13,329 nt of DNA from Prevotella sp. UBA4339 (GCA_002393725.1 DGTJ01000110.1:1-13329); one strand, 5' to 3'. Shown: positions 1 to 6,014, numbered from the stretch's first letter. A program made the numbers and translations. The notes: generated by a model from the letters alone, not told the origin.

Positions 1-2
1 TT

Positions 3-584
3 CCTGTCAACATAGACCAATACGCCGACTACCTGCCAGTGGACAGCAGCGAACTGCGCCTGCAGATGGTGCCCGAAGACACCATCTTGCGGGTGGAACG
101 GCTGCGCGAGCTGAGCAGCTACTGGCGCAGTTATCCAAGCACCTCGCCCAAGGAACTAGTAAACCGATGCATGCAGCTCTTCCATGTGGGCAAGAGCCAG
201 GCGTATGACGATATCAATCTGCTGAAGATCCTCATCGGCAACCTGGAGGCAACCACCAAGGAGTTTGCCCGGTGGCGGGTGAACCAGATGATAGAGGAAG
301 ACCGACAGGCCGCACGGCGTGATGGCGACTGGCGGGCCGTGGCCTCGATGCAGAAGAACTACATCCTGAACAACCAGACGGATAAGCCGGACACACCCGA
401 CATGGCCTTCGACAAGATTGTGCCGCTACAGATAGAGCCGACGGATGACCCGAGCGTATTGGGCATCAAGGCACCCAAGAACCTCCGTGCCCGACGCGAC
501 AAACTCATCAAGCAGTTCTCTAAGGACGATGAATATGTTGAATATACTGAGGTGCCATCGACCGATGATAAGGAGGAAAAGTAA
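3..584 (+). CDS. Putative terminase small subunit, 5' partial
   Basis: The frame is open back to the first complete codon of the window, so the true start probably lies upstream. A GTG at 39 is the first in-window start candidate but has no Shine-Dalgarno sequence before it. The visible 193 residues are mostly charged and helical. A segment containing SPKELVNRCMQLFHVGKSQA reads like a helix-turn-helix, the kind of DNA-recognition element terminase small subunits use to bind the packaging site. The C-terminus is acidic and lysine-rich. The stop TAA overlaps the ATG of the large terminase (TAATG), which suggests translational coupling and supports the packaging role. The assignment rests on position plus the HTH-like segment. 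It could instead be an unrelated DNA-binding phage protein. Confidence 0.6.
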   Translation, partial: PVNIDQYADYLPVDSSELRLQMVPEDTILRVERLRELSSYWRSYPSTSPKELVNRCMQLFHVGKSQAYDDINLLKILIGNLEATTKEFARWRVNQMIEEDRQAARRDGDWRAVASMQKNYILNNQTDKPDTPDMAFDKIVPLQIEPTDDPSVLGIKAPKNLRARRDKLIKQFSKDDEYVEYTEVPSTDDKEEK

Positions 585-2203
585 TGGCAGAGAAGCAGAA
601 GCAATATTTCAACGACGCGCAGCTCTACCCGCTCTATATGTCGCCACGCGACCTTGTTTGCGAGATGGGACGTGGCACGGGCAAGGGCCTCATTGATGCT
701 GCCCGGCTGATGCAGGTGATGCAGTGGATGCCCGGCTCCTGCACCGGCTTTGTCTCTCCCTCTTTCAAGAAGTGCCTCACTACCACGCTGCCCTCGCTCC
801 TGGTACACTGGGAGCGATGGGGTTATAAGCGCGATATTCACTACACCGTCGGCAAGAAACCGTGGAAGGCCTTGAAGTGGAAGGATCCTATCTTCACCCC
901 GCAGAACTGGGAGAACTGCATCGGCTTCTACAACGGCTCGGTCTGCCAGATCATCAGCCAGGACCGCGAGGGCATGAGCAACGGCATGTCGATAGACCAT
1001 GTCTTGATAGACGAGGCAAAGTTCGTGGAATATGAGAAGCTGAAGAACGAGACAATGCAGACCAACCGTGGCAACGAGATGTACTTCTCGAAATGTCACC
1101 TTCACCATGGGCTGACCATCACCTGCGACACGGCTACGACAAAGAAAGGCTCCTGGTTCATGCAGTACGAACAGAAACAGGATAAGGAACTGGTGAAGGT
1201 CATCGAGGGACTGGTGTATCTGAAGTGGCAGACCAAGCAGCGCATGAAGGCCCACCCGGAGCGGGCCAAATACTACCAGGCAGAGATTCAGAAGCTCGAC
1301 CGTGACTTATTTATTCTCCGTAAGAACTGCCTGCTGTACTGCCGCTATTCCTCGCTGTTCAATTTGGCAGTCCTGGGTGAGGACTTCATCAGGCGCATGA
1401 AGCGCGATCTGCCGGCACTGACGTTTGCCACCTCGATCATGTGCAAGCACATCGGCATCGCCCGCGATGGATTCTATGGATCCATGCGCGAGAGCGTCAA
1501 CTGGTACACGGCTCCCAACACGTCGAAGCTGGCACTGGAGATGGTGGGCAGTCTGGAAGACAGCTGCCTGCTGGATGCTGACTGTGACCCGAATGCCCCA
1601 TTGGTGATAGCCTTCGATGCGAACACGAACATCAACTGGCTCGTGGTTGGCCAGGTGGGCATTGACGGCAAGCTCTATGTGCTGAAGTCTTTCTATGTGA
1701 AGTACGACACCATCGATGCCGTCGTGGCGCTCTTCAATGCCTATTACAAGTACCACAAGAACCGTCAGGTGTACTTCGTATTCGACTCGACGTTCAAGGG
1801 GCAGGGCTACGGTGCCAACCAGAACGAGGACTTCTATATTCTCATCACCAACTTGCTTTTTTCTGCCGGATGGGTGGTGGAACAGGTGTATATCGGCAAT
1901 CCCATGCACCACGTGGACAAATATCATCTCATTAACCGCATGTTCGTAGGCAAGGCCGCCCATCAGGTCTTTATCAACCAGGATAACAATGCAGACCTCC
2001 TTCTCTCGATCACTACCGCCGCAATCTACAATGAAAAGAAGGATAAGCGAGGCGAGAAGCTGGCCGAGACAGAGGAAGACAAGCTCGAGGCCCGCACCGA
2101 CGGCTCTGATGCTTTCGATACCCTGTGCATAGGTGTGGAGAAGTTCATCCCGGCATACGCCTTGCAGGCATCGACAGGCTTTACCTCTTATTTTGGTGGC
2201 TAA
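584..2203 (+). CDS. terL: Terminase large subunit (ATPase-nuclease)
   Basis: This 539-residue protein should be the phage DNA-packaging motor: it hydrolyses ATP to push DNA through the portal and cuts concatemers into genome units. The N-terminal ATPase has a Walker A-like GRGTGKG at residues 29-35 and a Walker B HVLIDEA at 139-145, with the acidic pair D143/E144. The C-terminal RNase H-like nuclease shows the expected acidic residues: D345 in LVIAFDANTN, D401 in YFVFDSTFKG, and D509/D512 in DGSDAFD. The length is normal for TerL. The start is clear: AGGAGG at 571-576 lies just upstream, and the ATG overlaps the preceding stop. The protein appears intact. The portal gene is about 6 kb downstream rather than next to it, because accessory DNA lies between them. 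Confidence 0.9.
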   Translation: MAEKQKQYFNDAQLYPLYMSPRDLVCEMGRGTGKGLIDAARLMQVMQWMPGSCTGFVSPSFKKCLTTTLPSLLVHWERWGYKRDIHYTVGKKPWKALKWKDPIFTPQNWENCIGFYNGSVCQIISQDREGMSNGMSIDHVLIDEAKFVEYEKLKNETMQTNRGNEMYFSKCHLHHGLTITCDTATTKKGSWFMQYEQKQDKELVKVIEGLVYLKWQTKQRMKAHPERAKYYQAEIQKLDRDLFILRKNCLLYCRYSSLFNLAVLGEDFIRRMKRDLPALTFATSIMCKHIGIARDGFYGSMRESVNWYTAPNTSKLALEMVGSLEDSCLLDADCDPNAPLVIAFDANTNINWLVVGQVGIDGKLYVLKSFYVKYDTIDAVVALFNAYYKYHKNRQVYFVFDSTFKGQGYGANQNEDFYILITNLLFSAGWVVEQVYIGNPMHHVDKYHLINRMFVGKAAHQVFINQDNNADLLLSITTAAIYNEKKDKRGEKLAETEEDKLEARTDGSDAFDTLCIGVEKFIPAYALQASTGFTSYFGG

Positions 2204-2430
2204 CTGTCAGCTACGACAATCCCTGTACTACTTTCTCACAATGATTTGTTTATGTAATCCTGGCAGGCTTTCGCAGTGATGCGCAGGTCTGCTTCTTTTT
2301 TTGTGGTTGCCACAGCCTTTATTGTCAGTTCCTATTTGACATTTGGCCACGACCGCAGATTTTCTTTTCCTTCATGACTTGATTTTGTGATGTCATAAGG
2401 TTCTTGAATGGATGACTGTCATCTTCTGAT

Positions 2431-2507
2431 TGCGCCCACCGTGCCCCGCCCACCCTGGCCGTAGTGGTGCCTGTAGGCAGCACTATTGCCCGGGGACGGT
2501 GGGCGCA
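2431..2507. repeat. GC-rich hairpin with branched interior
   Basis: A perfect 12-base inverted pair, TGCGCCCACCGT (2431-2442) with ACGGTGGGCGCA (2496-2507), continues past a one-base bulge into five more pairs (2444-2448 with 2491-2495). The enclosed loop can form a further CACC/GGTG pairing and a small GTGCC..GGCAGCAC hairpin. No T-run follows, so it does not look like an ordinary terminator. It could be a structured RNA, a palindromic repeat or a cruciform-forming protein site. The strand cannot be decided. Confidence 0.6.
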
Positions 2508-2856
2508 GCGGGTATAACCCGCAGTTTTGGTATGCAAAGCATCTGTGTAGGTGGCCCATCAGCATCCTTCATGCGGTTCTTCTGCCTGATGGTGGCAGCG
2601 GATGTGTCAATAGGTTTCTCCCTCACACTTGGCTCTCTGCCTCCTCGGTAGATGGTTAACGATACCGGATATTACCTGCTTGTGCGATTCCCAGACGGCT
2701 TTTCCTCGTTGAAGCGATGTTGTAACTGGATTCTATGTGCCATAATGCTTTTTACTTGTTTCGACATGTTTTGCCTATTGCCTCTGGCACTCTTCTATTT
2801 TTCCTTTGCAAAGTTAGCGCAGGCGGCATTCTGCAAGGTCAAGCAGCGTTGTCTCT

Positions 2857-2929
2857 AAAATTTTTCAAGGAATTTGGGGTGCAGTTGCGCCGGAAACCAA
2901 ATTCCCAAGGCCGGGGCTTGAAAAATTTT
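2857..2929. repeat. AT-rich bulged inverted repeat upstream of cargo operon
   Basis: A 13-base perfect pair, AAAATTTTTCAAG (2857-2869) with CTTGAAAAATTTT (2917-2929), is extended inward by GAATTTGG (2870-2877) with CCAAATTC (2897-2904). A 12-base insertion (2905-2916) on the right side interrupts it. The apex adds GGTGC/GCGCC pairing around an AGTT loop. That gives more than 20 bp of arm. It lies about 120 bases before the start at 3045, and its right arm includes the TTG of a promoter candidate, so an operator or cruciform role is as plausible as an RNA hairpin. Confidence 0.6.
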
Positions 2930-2948
2930 CGGCCAAACCTTGCATTTG
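2918..2948 (+). promoter_or_regulatory. Candidate Bacteroidetes promoter for the 3045-4251 operon
   Basis: TTG at 2918-2920 is followed after exactly 20 bases by TGCATTTG at 2941-2948, one base off the TAnnTTTG consensus. The spacing equals that of the better match at 5979-6009. The predicted leader would be roughly 90 bases and A-rich near the start codon. The mismatch at the second position lowers confidence. Confidence 0.35.
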
Positions 2949-3044
2949 CATGCCTTTTCCCTGCTGCTCTTTTATGCACGTAAAAATTACAAAGAGCGCC
3001 CAGGCGCAAAACATTAAAGTCAAACAAATAAAAATCAAACAATT

Positions 3045-3269
3045 ATGACACATCCAGTTCAAACATCATCGCTTTTCAACAAGAGCCGTCTCTACAGTAA
3101 TCGCTACTACAGCGGTAATCTCTATCAGGTAGTCGTCAACACCGAGGATGGCGAGAGCTACGAGTATGAGGTAGAAGCCGACACATTTGCCGATGCCACC
3201 AAGCAGGCTGAGAACTTCGCACTGGACCTGATGGTCGATATCACCTACATAGAGTGCTACTGCATGTAA
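3045..3269 (+). CDS. Small phage protein of unknown function
   Basis: A 74-residue protein I cannot assign. It has a basic, tyrosine-rich N-terminal part (NKSRLYSNRYYSGNLYQVVV), then an acidic segment (TEDGESYEYEVEADTFADAT) and a hydrophobic C-terminal strand ending in cysteines (YIECYCM). The alternation suggests a small alpha/beta fold with no membrane segment. The ATG at 3045 follows the A-rich leader typical of Bacteroidetes, where a strong Shine-Dalgarno is often absent. It is the first gene of a probable operon with 3326 and the phosphoribosyltransferase. Confidence 0.65.
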   Translation: MTHPVQTSSLFNKSRLYSNRYYSGNLYQVVVNTEDGESYEYEVEADTFADATKQAENFALDLMVDITYIECYCM

Positions 3270-3325
3270 CAGTCATCCAACGTAATTCAAGAACCAAAAG
3301 TATAACATCCAAAAATTTACAAGTC

Positions 3326-3676
3326 ATGGAAAAAAGAGAAATTATTGCATCGATCGTGAAGTCAAACAAGAGTGACAACAATGTATGGGCAGTGTCCATC
3401 ACTGGAGATGAGCAGCCGAGCGCACACTGCAAGACAGCCTACAAGGCTATGCGTTTCATGTTCCTTCTGAAAAAGCAGACGGGATTGTATATCGCAGCTG
3501 AAAGCCTCGCACAACTGTCAGCGGAGATAGCCTTTCAGAAGGCTGAGCAGGCTGCCGAGGAAGACCCTCAAGGGTTGAACGAAGCATCAGAGGTGCAGGC
3601 CGACGAGCCAAAGCCCAAGGCCAAGCGCAAGCCTCGCTCAAAGAAATCTGAAGAAACGGCGGCAGTTCCTCAATGA
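3326..3676 (+). CDS. Small protein with lysine-rich C-terminal tail
   Basis: A 116-residue protein of unknown function. The frame is open further upstream to 3254, but the ATG at 3326 avoids overlap with the previous gene and begins with a plausible MEKREIIASI. Residues 1-70 look like a compact alpha/beta domain. A helical acidic stretch (AEIAFQKAEQAAEED) follows, then a strongly basic low-complexity tail (KPKAKRKPRSKK) of the sort used for nucleic-acid binding. Its stop overlaps the next start as ATGA at 3673-3676, so translation of the phosphoribosyltransferase is probably coupled to it. Confidence 0.65.
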   Translation: MEKREIIASIVKSNKSDNNVWAVSITGDEQPSAHCKTAYKAMRFMFLLKKQTGLYIAAESLAQLSAEIAFQKAEQAAEEDPQGLNEASEVQADEPKPKAKRKPRSKKSEETAAVPQ

Positions 3677-4251
3677 AGGGGCTGCTGCTTTTGTTTTACC
3701 CTGTAATAGTGATAGCCATGATGAAGTTCGCCCTTTACAGCTACATCCCACAGCGGTTCCAGAGAAGAGCCACGTTTGAGGAGCAGGATATCTGCCGGAT
3801 GATTATCGGCTTCAAGGACGGCAGAAACGTTTACACACGTTGGGCTGCAAGACAGTTCTCGAGGGCGTTGGCAGCTATGAACCTGACTGATACCGTTATC
3901 GTCTGTATCCCTGCAAGTTCGAAGTACGCACACGTCCGTAGATGGAAACGGTTCTCTCAGCTGCTTTGCAAACAGACGGGAGCTATTGACGGTTTCAGCC
4001 ATATCGAGGTGTGCGGCAACCGCAAACGGGCACACATCACTGGTGAATACGAGCTTGCCACGAACATCAAGCACCTGGTCAATATCGACGCCGACTATTT
4101 CAGAGGTAAGAACGTGTTGGTCATCGACGATATCTACACCACAGGGCGTTCATCGGATGCGTTCATCAGTGCCATCGAGGCCACAGGTGCACACGTCCGA
4201 ATAGCCATGTTCCTGGCTAAAACCAGATGGTTCGGCTATCATAGAGATTAA
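3673..4251 (+). CDS. Orphan type I phosphoribosyltransferase (ComF-like)
   Basis: A 192-residue protein with the PRPP-binding signature of type I phosphoribosyltransferases, VLVIDDIYTTGRSS at residues 148-161: a hydrophobic strand, two acidic residues, then TTG. Upstream, IPASSKYAHVRRWKRF and a second basic segment GNRKRAHITG resemble the layout of ComF/GntX-type proteins. These enzymes transfer or bind ribose-5-phosphate from PRPP, but the acceptor here is unknown. The start shares ATGA with the preceding gene. The first 16 residues are very hydrophobic, so an internal ATG at 3718 or 3721 (MMKFALY) is possible. It is the last gene of the cargo operon, and a terminator begins at its stop codon. 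Confidence 0.8.
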   Translation: MKGLLLLFYPVIVIAMMKFALYSYIPQRFQRRATFEEQDICRMIIGFKDGRNVYTRWAARQFSRALAAMNLTDTVIVCIPASSKYAHVRRWKRFSQLLCKQTGAIDGFSHIEVCGNRKRAHITGEYELATNIKHLVNIDADYFRGKNVLVIDDIYTTGRSSDAFISAIEATGAHVRIAMFLAKTRWFGYHRD

Positions 4252-4274
4252 GCAGGTTTGAATCTGCTTATTTT
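4249..4274 (+). terminator. Intrinsic terminator after phosphoribosyltransferase
   Basis: TAAGCAGGT pairs with ATCTGCTTA around a TTGA loop (4249-4270), followed directly by TTTT. The stop codon forms the first bases of the stem. Confidence 0.65.
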
Positions 4275-4325
4275 CTACATGGTGCTGAAAGAGACGATGC
4301 CACATTCAGCAGAGGGTTTGCAGCA

Positions 4326-4412
4326 GTGAGGCAACTGCAGGCATACTATGGGCAACGTTATGGCTCATGGGAGCCGACTCTTATGCCTATAGTATGCCTG
4401 CTGTCACCTCAC
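4326..4412. repeat. Long bipartite hairpin preceding the tandem repeats
   Basis: An 18-base arm (4337-4354, GCAGGCATACTATGGGCA) pairs with 4384-4401 with one G-U as the only imperfection. The loop contains GGCTC/GAGCC (4362-4375). Outside an internal loop, GTGAGG (4326-4331) pairs with CCTCAC (4407-4412). No T-run follows. Confidence 0.7.
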
Positions 4413-4437
4413 CTCTGCCTGATACGACTACGTCTAT

Positions 4438-4642
4438 TCTGCTATGCGCAGACTAATGCTTATGCCCTTGATGGGCATCTTTTCGTGTTTTCTGCTACTC
4501 GCAGACTGATGCTTATGCCCCTTTGATGGGCATCTATTGGTGTTTTCTGCTATTCGCAGACTGATGCTTATGCCCCTTTGATGGGCATCTATTGGTGTTT
4601 TCTGCTATTCGCAGACTGATGCTTATGGCCAGTGGCCATCTT
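4438..4642. repeat. Four tandem ~55-base hairpin repeats
   Basis: Units start at 4438 (53 bases), 4491 (55), 4546 (55) and 4601 (partial, about 42). Units 2 and 3 differ at one base. Each unit carries two hairpins: TCTGC..GCAGA with a five-base loop, and ATGCCC..GGGCAT. In unit 4 the second stem is ATGGCC..GGCCAT, changed on both sides so pairing is kept, with a shorter AGT loop. Unit 1 has a shorter loop and a few substitutions. The units lack the spacer structure of a CRISPR array. Confidence 0.85.
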
Positions 4643-4691
4643 CTTTCCCGCCCTCGACCCCCTGCGCACCTGAACGTCTGGCCGACGTTCC

Positions 4692-4937
4692 TGTATGTTG
4701 TGGTGGTATGGCACTGGCTCCGTTTCTCTTCGGTGTCAGGTGTTGTCTGGAGAGTCTTGACGGCTGAATGTGGCTGTTCGGATGGGAGAGAAGGTGAGGT
4801 GGCGTCTGGTCAGCCACCACCTCGCCTACACACCCATCACGTGCCAGGGCAACACGGCCACGTCCAGCCAGACACTCCTGACAACACGTGCCACCTGCGC
4901 TCCACTGCGACAGTTGCTCATACCACCACAACATACA
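4692..4937. repeat. 246-base imperfect hairpin (long inverted repeat)
   Basis: A 19-base perfect pair (4692-4710 with 4919-4937) closes the element. Inward come GCA-CTG (4711-4716) with CAG-TTGC (4911-4917), GGTG-CA (4732-4738) with 4889-4895, GTGTTGTC (4740-4747) with GACAACAC (4880-4887), GGAG with CTCC, GGCTG (4762-4766) with CAGCC (4865-4869), ATGTGGCTGT (4768-4777) with ACGGCCACGT (4854-4863) including two G-U pairs, GATGGG (4781-4786) with CCCATC (4833-4838), and GGTGAGGTGG (4793-4802) with CCACCTCGCC (4817-4826). Together these make one rod-like structure of more than 70 pairs. Confidence 0.75.
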
Positions 4938-5128
4938 ATGTCCTACAGACATAAAGGTGCTTGCCAGAGAAAGCCTACGGCCATAGGTATGGTGCAGGAA
5001 GTCTGTAATATTGCAGACACCCTTGCACCCATAGCTTGCGGCACTGATGGAGATGATAGGCCATTGCACATTGTATGTGTAACGGCTTATCACTCCATAG
5101 AGCCGCCACAACCGCGGATGCGCCCCAC

Positions 5129-5152
5129 CATTTTCGTGGCCTCGCGAAAATG
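5129..5152. repeat. 8-bp hairpin
   Basis: CATTTTCG (5129-5136) pairs with CGAAAATG (5145-5152) around TGGCCTCG. The A/T flanks inside the stem make it terminator-like in either direction, but no separate T-run follows. Confidence 0.45.
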
Positions 5153-5211
5153 ACACTGCCCCGAAACAATCCACACACGCTGTGACAAAAATTCGTGACA
5201 TATTCCGCTAT

Positions 5212-5434
5212 GGCAAGTGGGGCAAGTCGCTTCGGGGCGTAGGGCGGTGGGGGCTGCTTTCGCAGTTGGGATGCGCTTTTTGCGCACCGCGCGGCCCGAA
5301 AAGTCCCTAAAAATGGACTTTCCGGGTAAAGAGGTAGTGGAAAAATCTGGAAAATTCCCGCAAATCACCGCGTGACTTGCCACCACTTGCCGCCTGATGG
5401 GCGACACTTGCCGGGCTTTTCGAGGCAACTTGCC
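5212..5434. promoter_or_regulatory. Iteron-like ACTTGCC/GGCAAGT motif cluster
   Basis: GGCAAGT occurs at 5212-5218 and 5221-5227 (9-base period). Its complement ACTTGCC occurs at 5375-5381, 5385-5391 (10-base period), 5406-5412 and 5428-5434, the last inside the near-palindrome GGCAACTTGCC. Six copies of a seven-base word in about 220 bases, in opposed orientations and partly at helical-turn spacing, suggest a protein-binding array such as an operator or an origin-type iteron set. The binding protein is unknown. Confidence 0.45.
5254..5326. repeat. Cluster of three GC-rich hairpins
   Basis: CTGC-TTTC-GCAG (5254-5265), TGCGC-TTTTT-GCGCA (5272-5286), and CCCGAAAAGTCC (5295-5306) with GGACTTTCCGGG (5315-5326), a 12-base stem with one mismatch. 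They continue the stem-loop-rich region towards the motif cluster. Confidence 0.5.
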
Positions 5435-5466
5435 ACGAAAAGCGGGAATTTTCCAGCTCTTTCCAC
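5337..5466. repeat. 25-base inverted repeat framing the motif cluster
   Basis: The arms 5337-5361 and 5442-5466 are complementary at 22 of 25 positions (core TGGAAAATTCCCGC with GCGGGAATTTTCCA). They enclose 80 bases holding four ACTTGCC motifs and a CGCC/GGCG mini-hairpin. The element ends about 15 bases before the TTG of the 5541 promoter, so a role in controlling that promoter is plausible. Confidence 0.65.
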
Positions 5467-5481
5467 TTTATTGCTCATTCC

Positions 5482-5513
5482 TTGCTCGATGCAAGGAAAC
5501 TTTTGTACCTTTG
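5482..5513 (+). promoter_or_regulatory. Bacteroidetes promoter for the secreted protein gene
   Basis: TTG at 5482-5484, 21 bases, then TACCTTTG at 5506-5513, a full match to TAnnTTTG. Start would be about 25-30 bases before the ATG at 5541. A TTCCTTGC/GCAAGGAA hairpin (8 bp, loop TCGAT) spans the spacer and could be an operator. Confidence 0.7.
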
Positions 5514-5540
5514 CAGCAGCAAACTTTAATTTACTTCAAT

Positions 5541-5936
5541 ATGAGAAAGATTCTATTTGTATTAGTGATGGCTCTGATGAGCCTTGGCGCACAGGCGCAG
5601 AATGTAACGGAACCGGGTGAGAAATATCCCGTTTATTGCACCGTAATGGGATATAATGCATGGGGGTTCGGTAAGGTAAAAGCCCGTCTTGACATGGGCA
5701 GGACTCAGCCACATACTGAAGACTATGAGTATATCTATGATGGTGGGAAGAAACGTAAGTTCAATACCATGATGGAGGTTCTCGACTATATGGCTAAGCG
5801 TGGGTGGAAAGTTCATTCTACTTACATTGTGACTGAGGGAATGGCAAAGCAAAATGTCGTACATTTCCTAATGGTTAAGGAAGTGGCTTCTGACACTGAA
5901 ATCGATGAAGGACTGGAACTCGGCACAAAAGAATAA
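5541..5936 (+). CDS. Secreted/periplasmic protein, unknown function
   Basis: A 131-residue protein starting with a clear signal peptide: RK, a hydrophobic core, and a likely cut after AQA at residue 19 (MRKILFVLVMALMSLGAQA). There is no lipobox cysteine, so it is probably soluble in the periplasm or released. The mature part (KYPVYCTVMGYNAWGFGKVK, then a TMMEVLDYMAKRGWKVHSTY segment) resembles a small family I associate with Bacteroidales genomes and mobile elements, with no known role. The upstream frame is open to 5397, but the ATG at 5541 is chosen because the signal peptide begins there and the promoter lies between. A terminator follows, so it is monocistronic, like a phage moron gene expressed in the lysogen. 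Confidence 0.85.
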   Translation: MRKILFVLVMALMSLGAQAQNVTEPGEKYPVYCTVMGYNAWGFGKVKARLDMGRTQPHTEDYEYIYDGGKKRKFNTMMEVLDYMAKRGWKVHSTYIVTEGMAKQNVVHFLMVKEVASDTEIDEGLELGTKE

Positions 5937-5967
5937 ATTACACCCCGTCTAAATAATCATACTTTTT

Positions 5968-5998
5968 CCCGAAATCACTTGGTGGTTTCGGGATTTTG
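5968..5998 (+). terminator. Intrinsic terminator after secreted protein gene
   Basis: CCCGAAATCAC (5968-5978) pairs over 11 bp, with one T-G, with GTGGTTTCGGG (5982-5992) around TTG, followed by ATTTTG. Confidence 0.75.
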
Positions 5999-6009
5999 TC
6001 GTACCTTTG
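5979..6009 (+). promoter_or_regulatory. Bacteroidetes promoter for the structured leader
   Basis: TTG at 5979-5981, 20 bases, then TACCTTTG at 6002-6009. The TTG is the loop of the preceding terminator, so the two signals overlap. The transcript would begin just before the first 15-base element at 6015. Confidence 0.7.
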
Positions 6010-6014
6010 TCAAC

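Larger units (their letters stand above)
2204..3044. other. Gene-poor stretch between terminase and cargo operon
   Basis: About 840 bases with no convincing gene. The open frames here are short, lack good ribosome sites and give low-complexity cysteine- or arginine-rich peptides. It does hold a GC-rich hairpin (2431-2507), an AT-rich bulged hairpin (2857-2929), a promoter candidate (2918-2948), the palindrome CTTTGCAAAG at 2804-2813, and a T-run at 2296-2302 preceded by a weak GCAG/CTGC pairing that might end the terminase transcript. Smaller pairings include CCATCAG with CTGATGG around 2548-2594. Confidence 0.6.
4326..5105 (+). ncRNA. Candidate large structured RNA
   Basis: Nearly every segment here has a local pairing partner: 4326-4412, four repeated hairpins 4438-4642, 4672-4690, 4692-4937, CCTA/TAGG at 4974-4987, 4988-5033 (TATGGTGCA outer and GTCTG/CAGAC inner) and 5083-5105 (CGGCT-TAT with ATA-G-AGCCG). 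A long-range 11-base pairing, ACATACAATGT (4931-4941) with ACATTGTATGT (5068-5078), is also possible. Wobble pairs in the long hairpin and a compensatory change in the fourth repeat fit selection on RNA structure. The size and phage location recall large ornate phage RNAs such as GOLLD and ROOL, but I see no sequence match to either. The strand is assumed, and no matching promoter was found directly upstream. Confidence 0.4.
4252..5540. other. 1.3-kb stem-loop-rich non-coding region
   Basis: No open frame here is convincing. Each tandem repeat unit interrupts + strand frames with stops, and the long - strand frame (4623-5201) has repeat-like composition and no recognisable domain. In order the region holds a terminator, a long hairpin (4326-4412), four tandem hairpin repeats (4438-4642), a 7-bp perfect hairpin (GAACGTC 4672-4678 with GACGTTC 4684-4690), a 246-base imperfect hairpin (4692-4937), further hairpins (4988-5033, 5083-5105), an 8-bp hairpin (5129-5152), more GC-rich hairpins (5254-5326), an ACTTGCC motif cluster inside an inverted repeat (5337-5466), and a promoter for the gene at 5541. 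Confidence 0.7.

Noticed and set aside
359..1255. 298-codon open frame on the - strand
   Set aside because: It is antisense to the terminase genes and has leucine/histidine-rich low-information composition.
2325..2537. 70-codon - strand frame
   Set aside because: It passes through the GC-rich hairpin and has no recognisable features.
2672..2767. 31-codon - strand frame beginning MSKQVKSIMA
   Set aside because: It is short, lacks a ribosome site, and its only candidate promoter has poor spacing.
2809..2842. - strand promoter reading into 2204-2808
   Set aside because: TAACTTTG is present (2816-2809), but TTG elements lie at 17 or 23 bases rather than 19-21, and no convincing - strand gene follows.
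4438..4642. CRISPR array
   Set aside because: The whole 55-base unit repeats with no unique spacers, and no cas genes are present.
4623..5201. 192-codon open frame on the - strand
   Set aside because: It runs through the tandem repeats and both arms of the long hairpin, has no domain, promoter box or ribosome site, and its composition is explained by the inverted repeats.
4252..5540. Retron or diversity-generating retroelement
   Set aside because: No reverse transcriptase is encoded, and no template/variable repeat pair with adenine-specific differences was seen.
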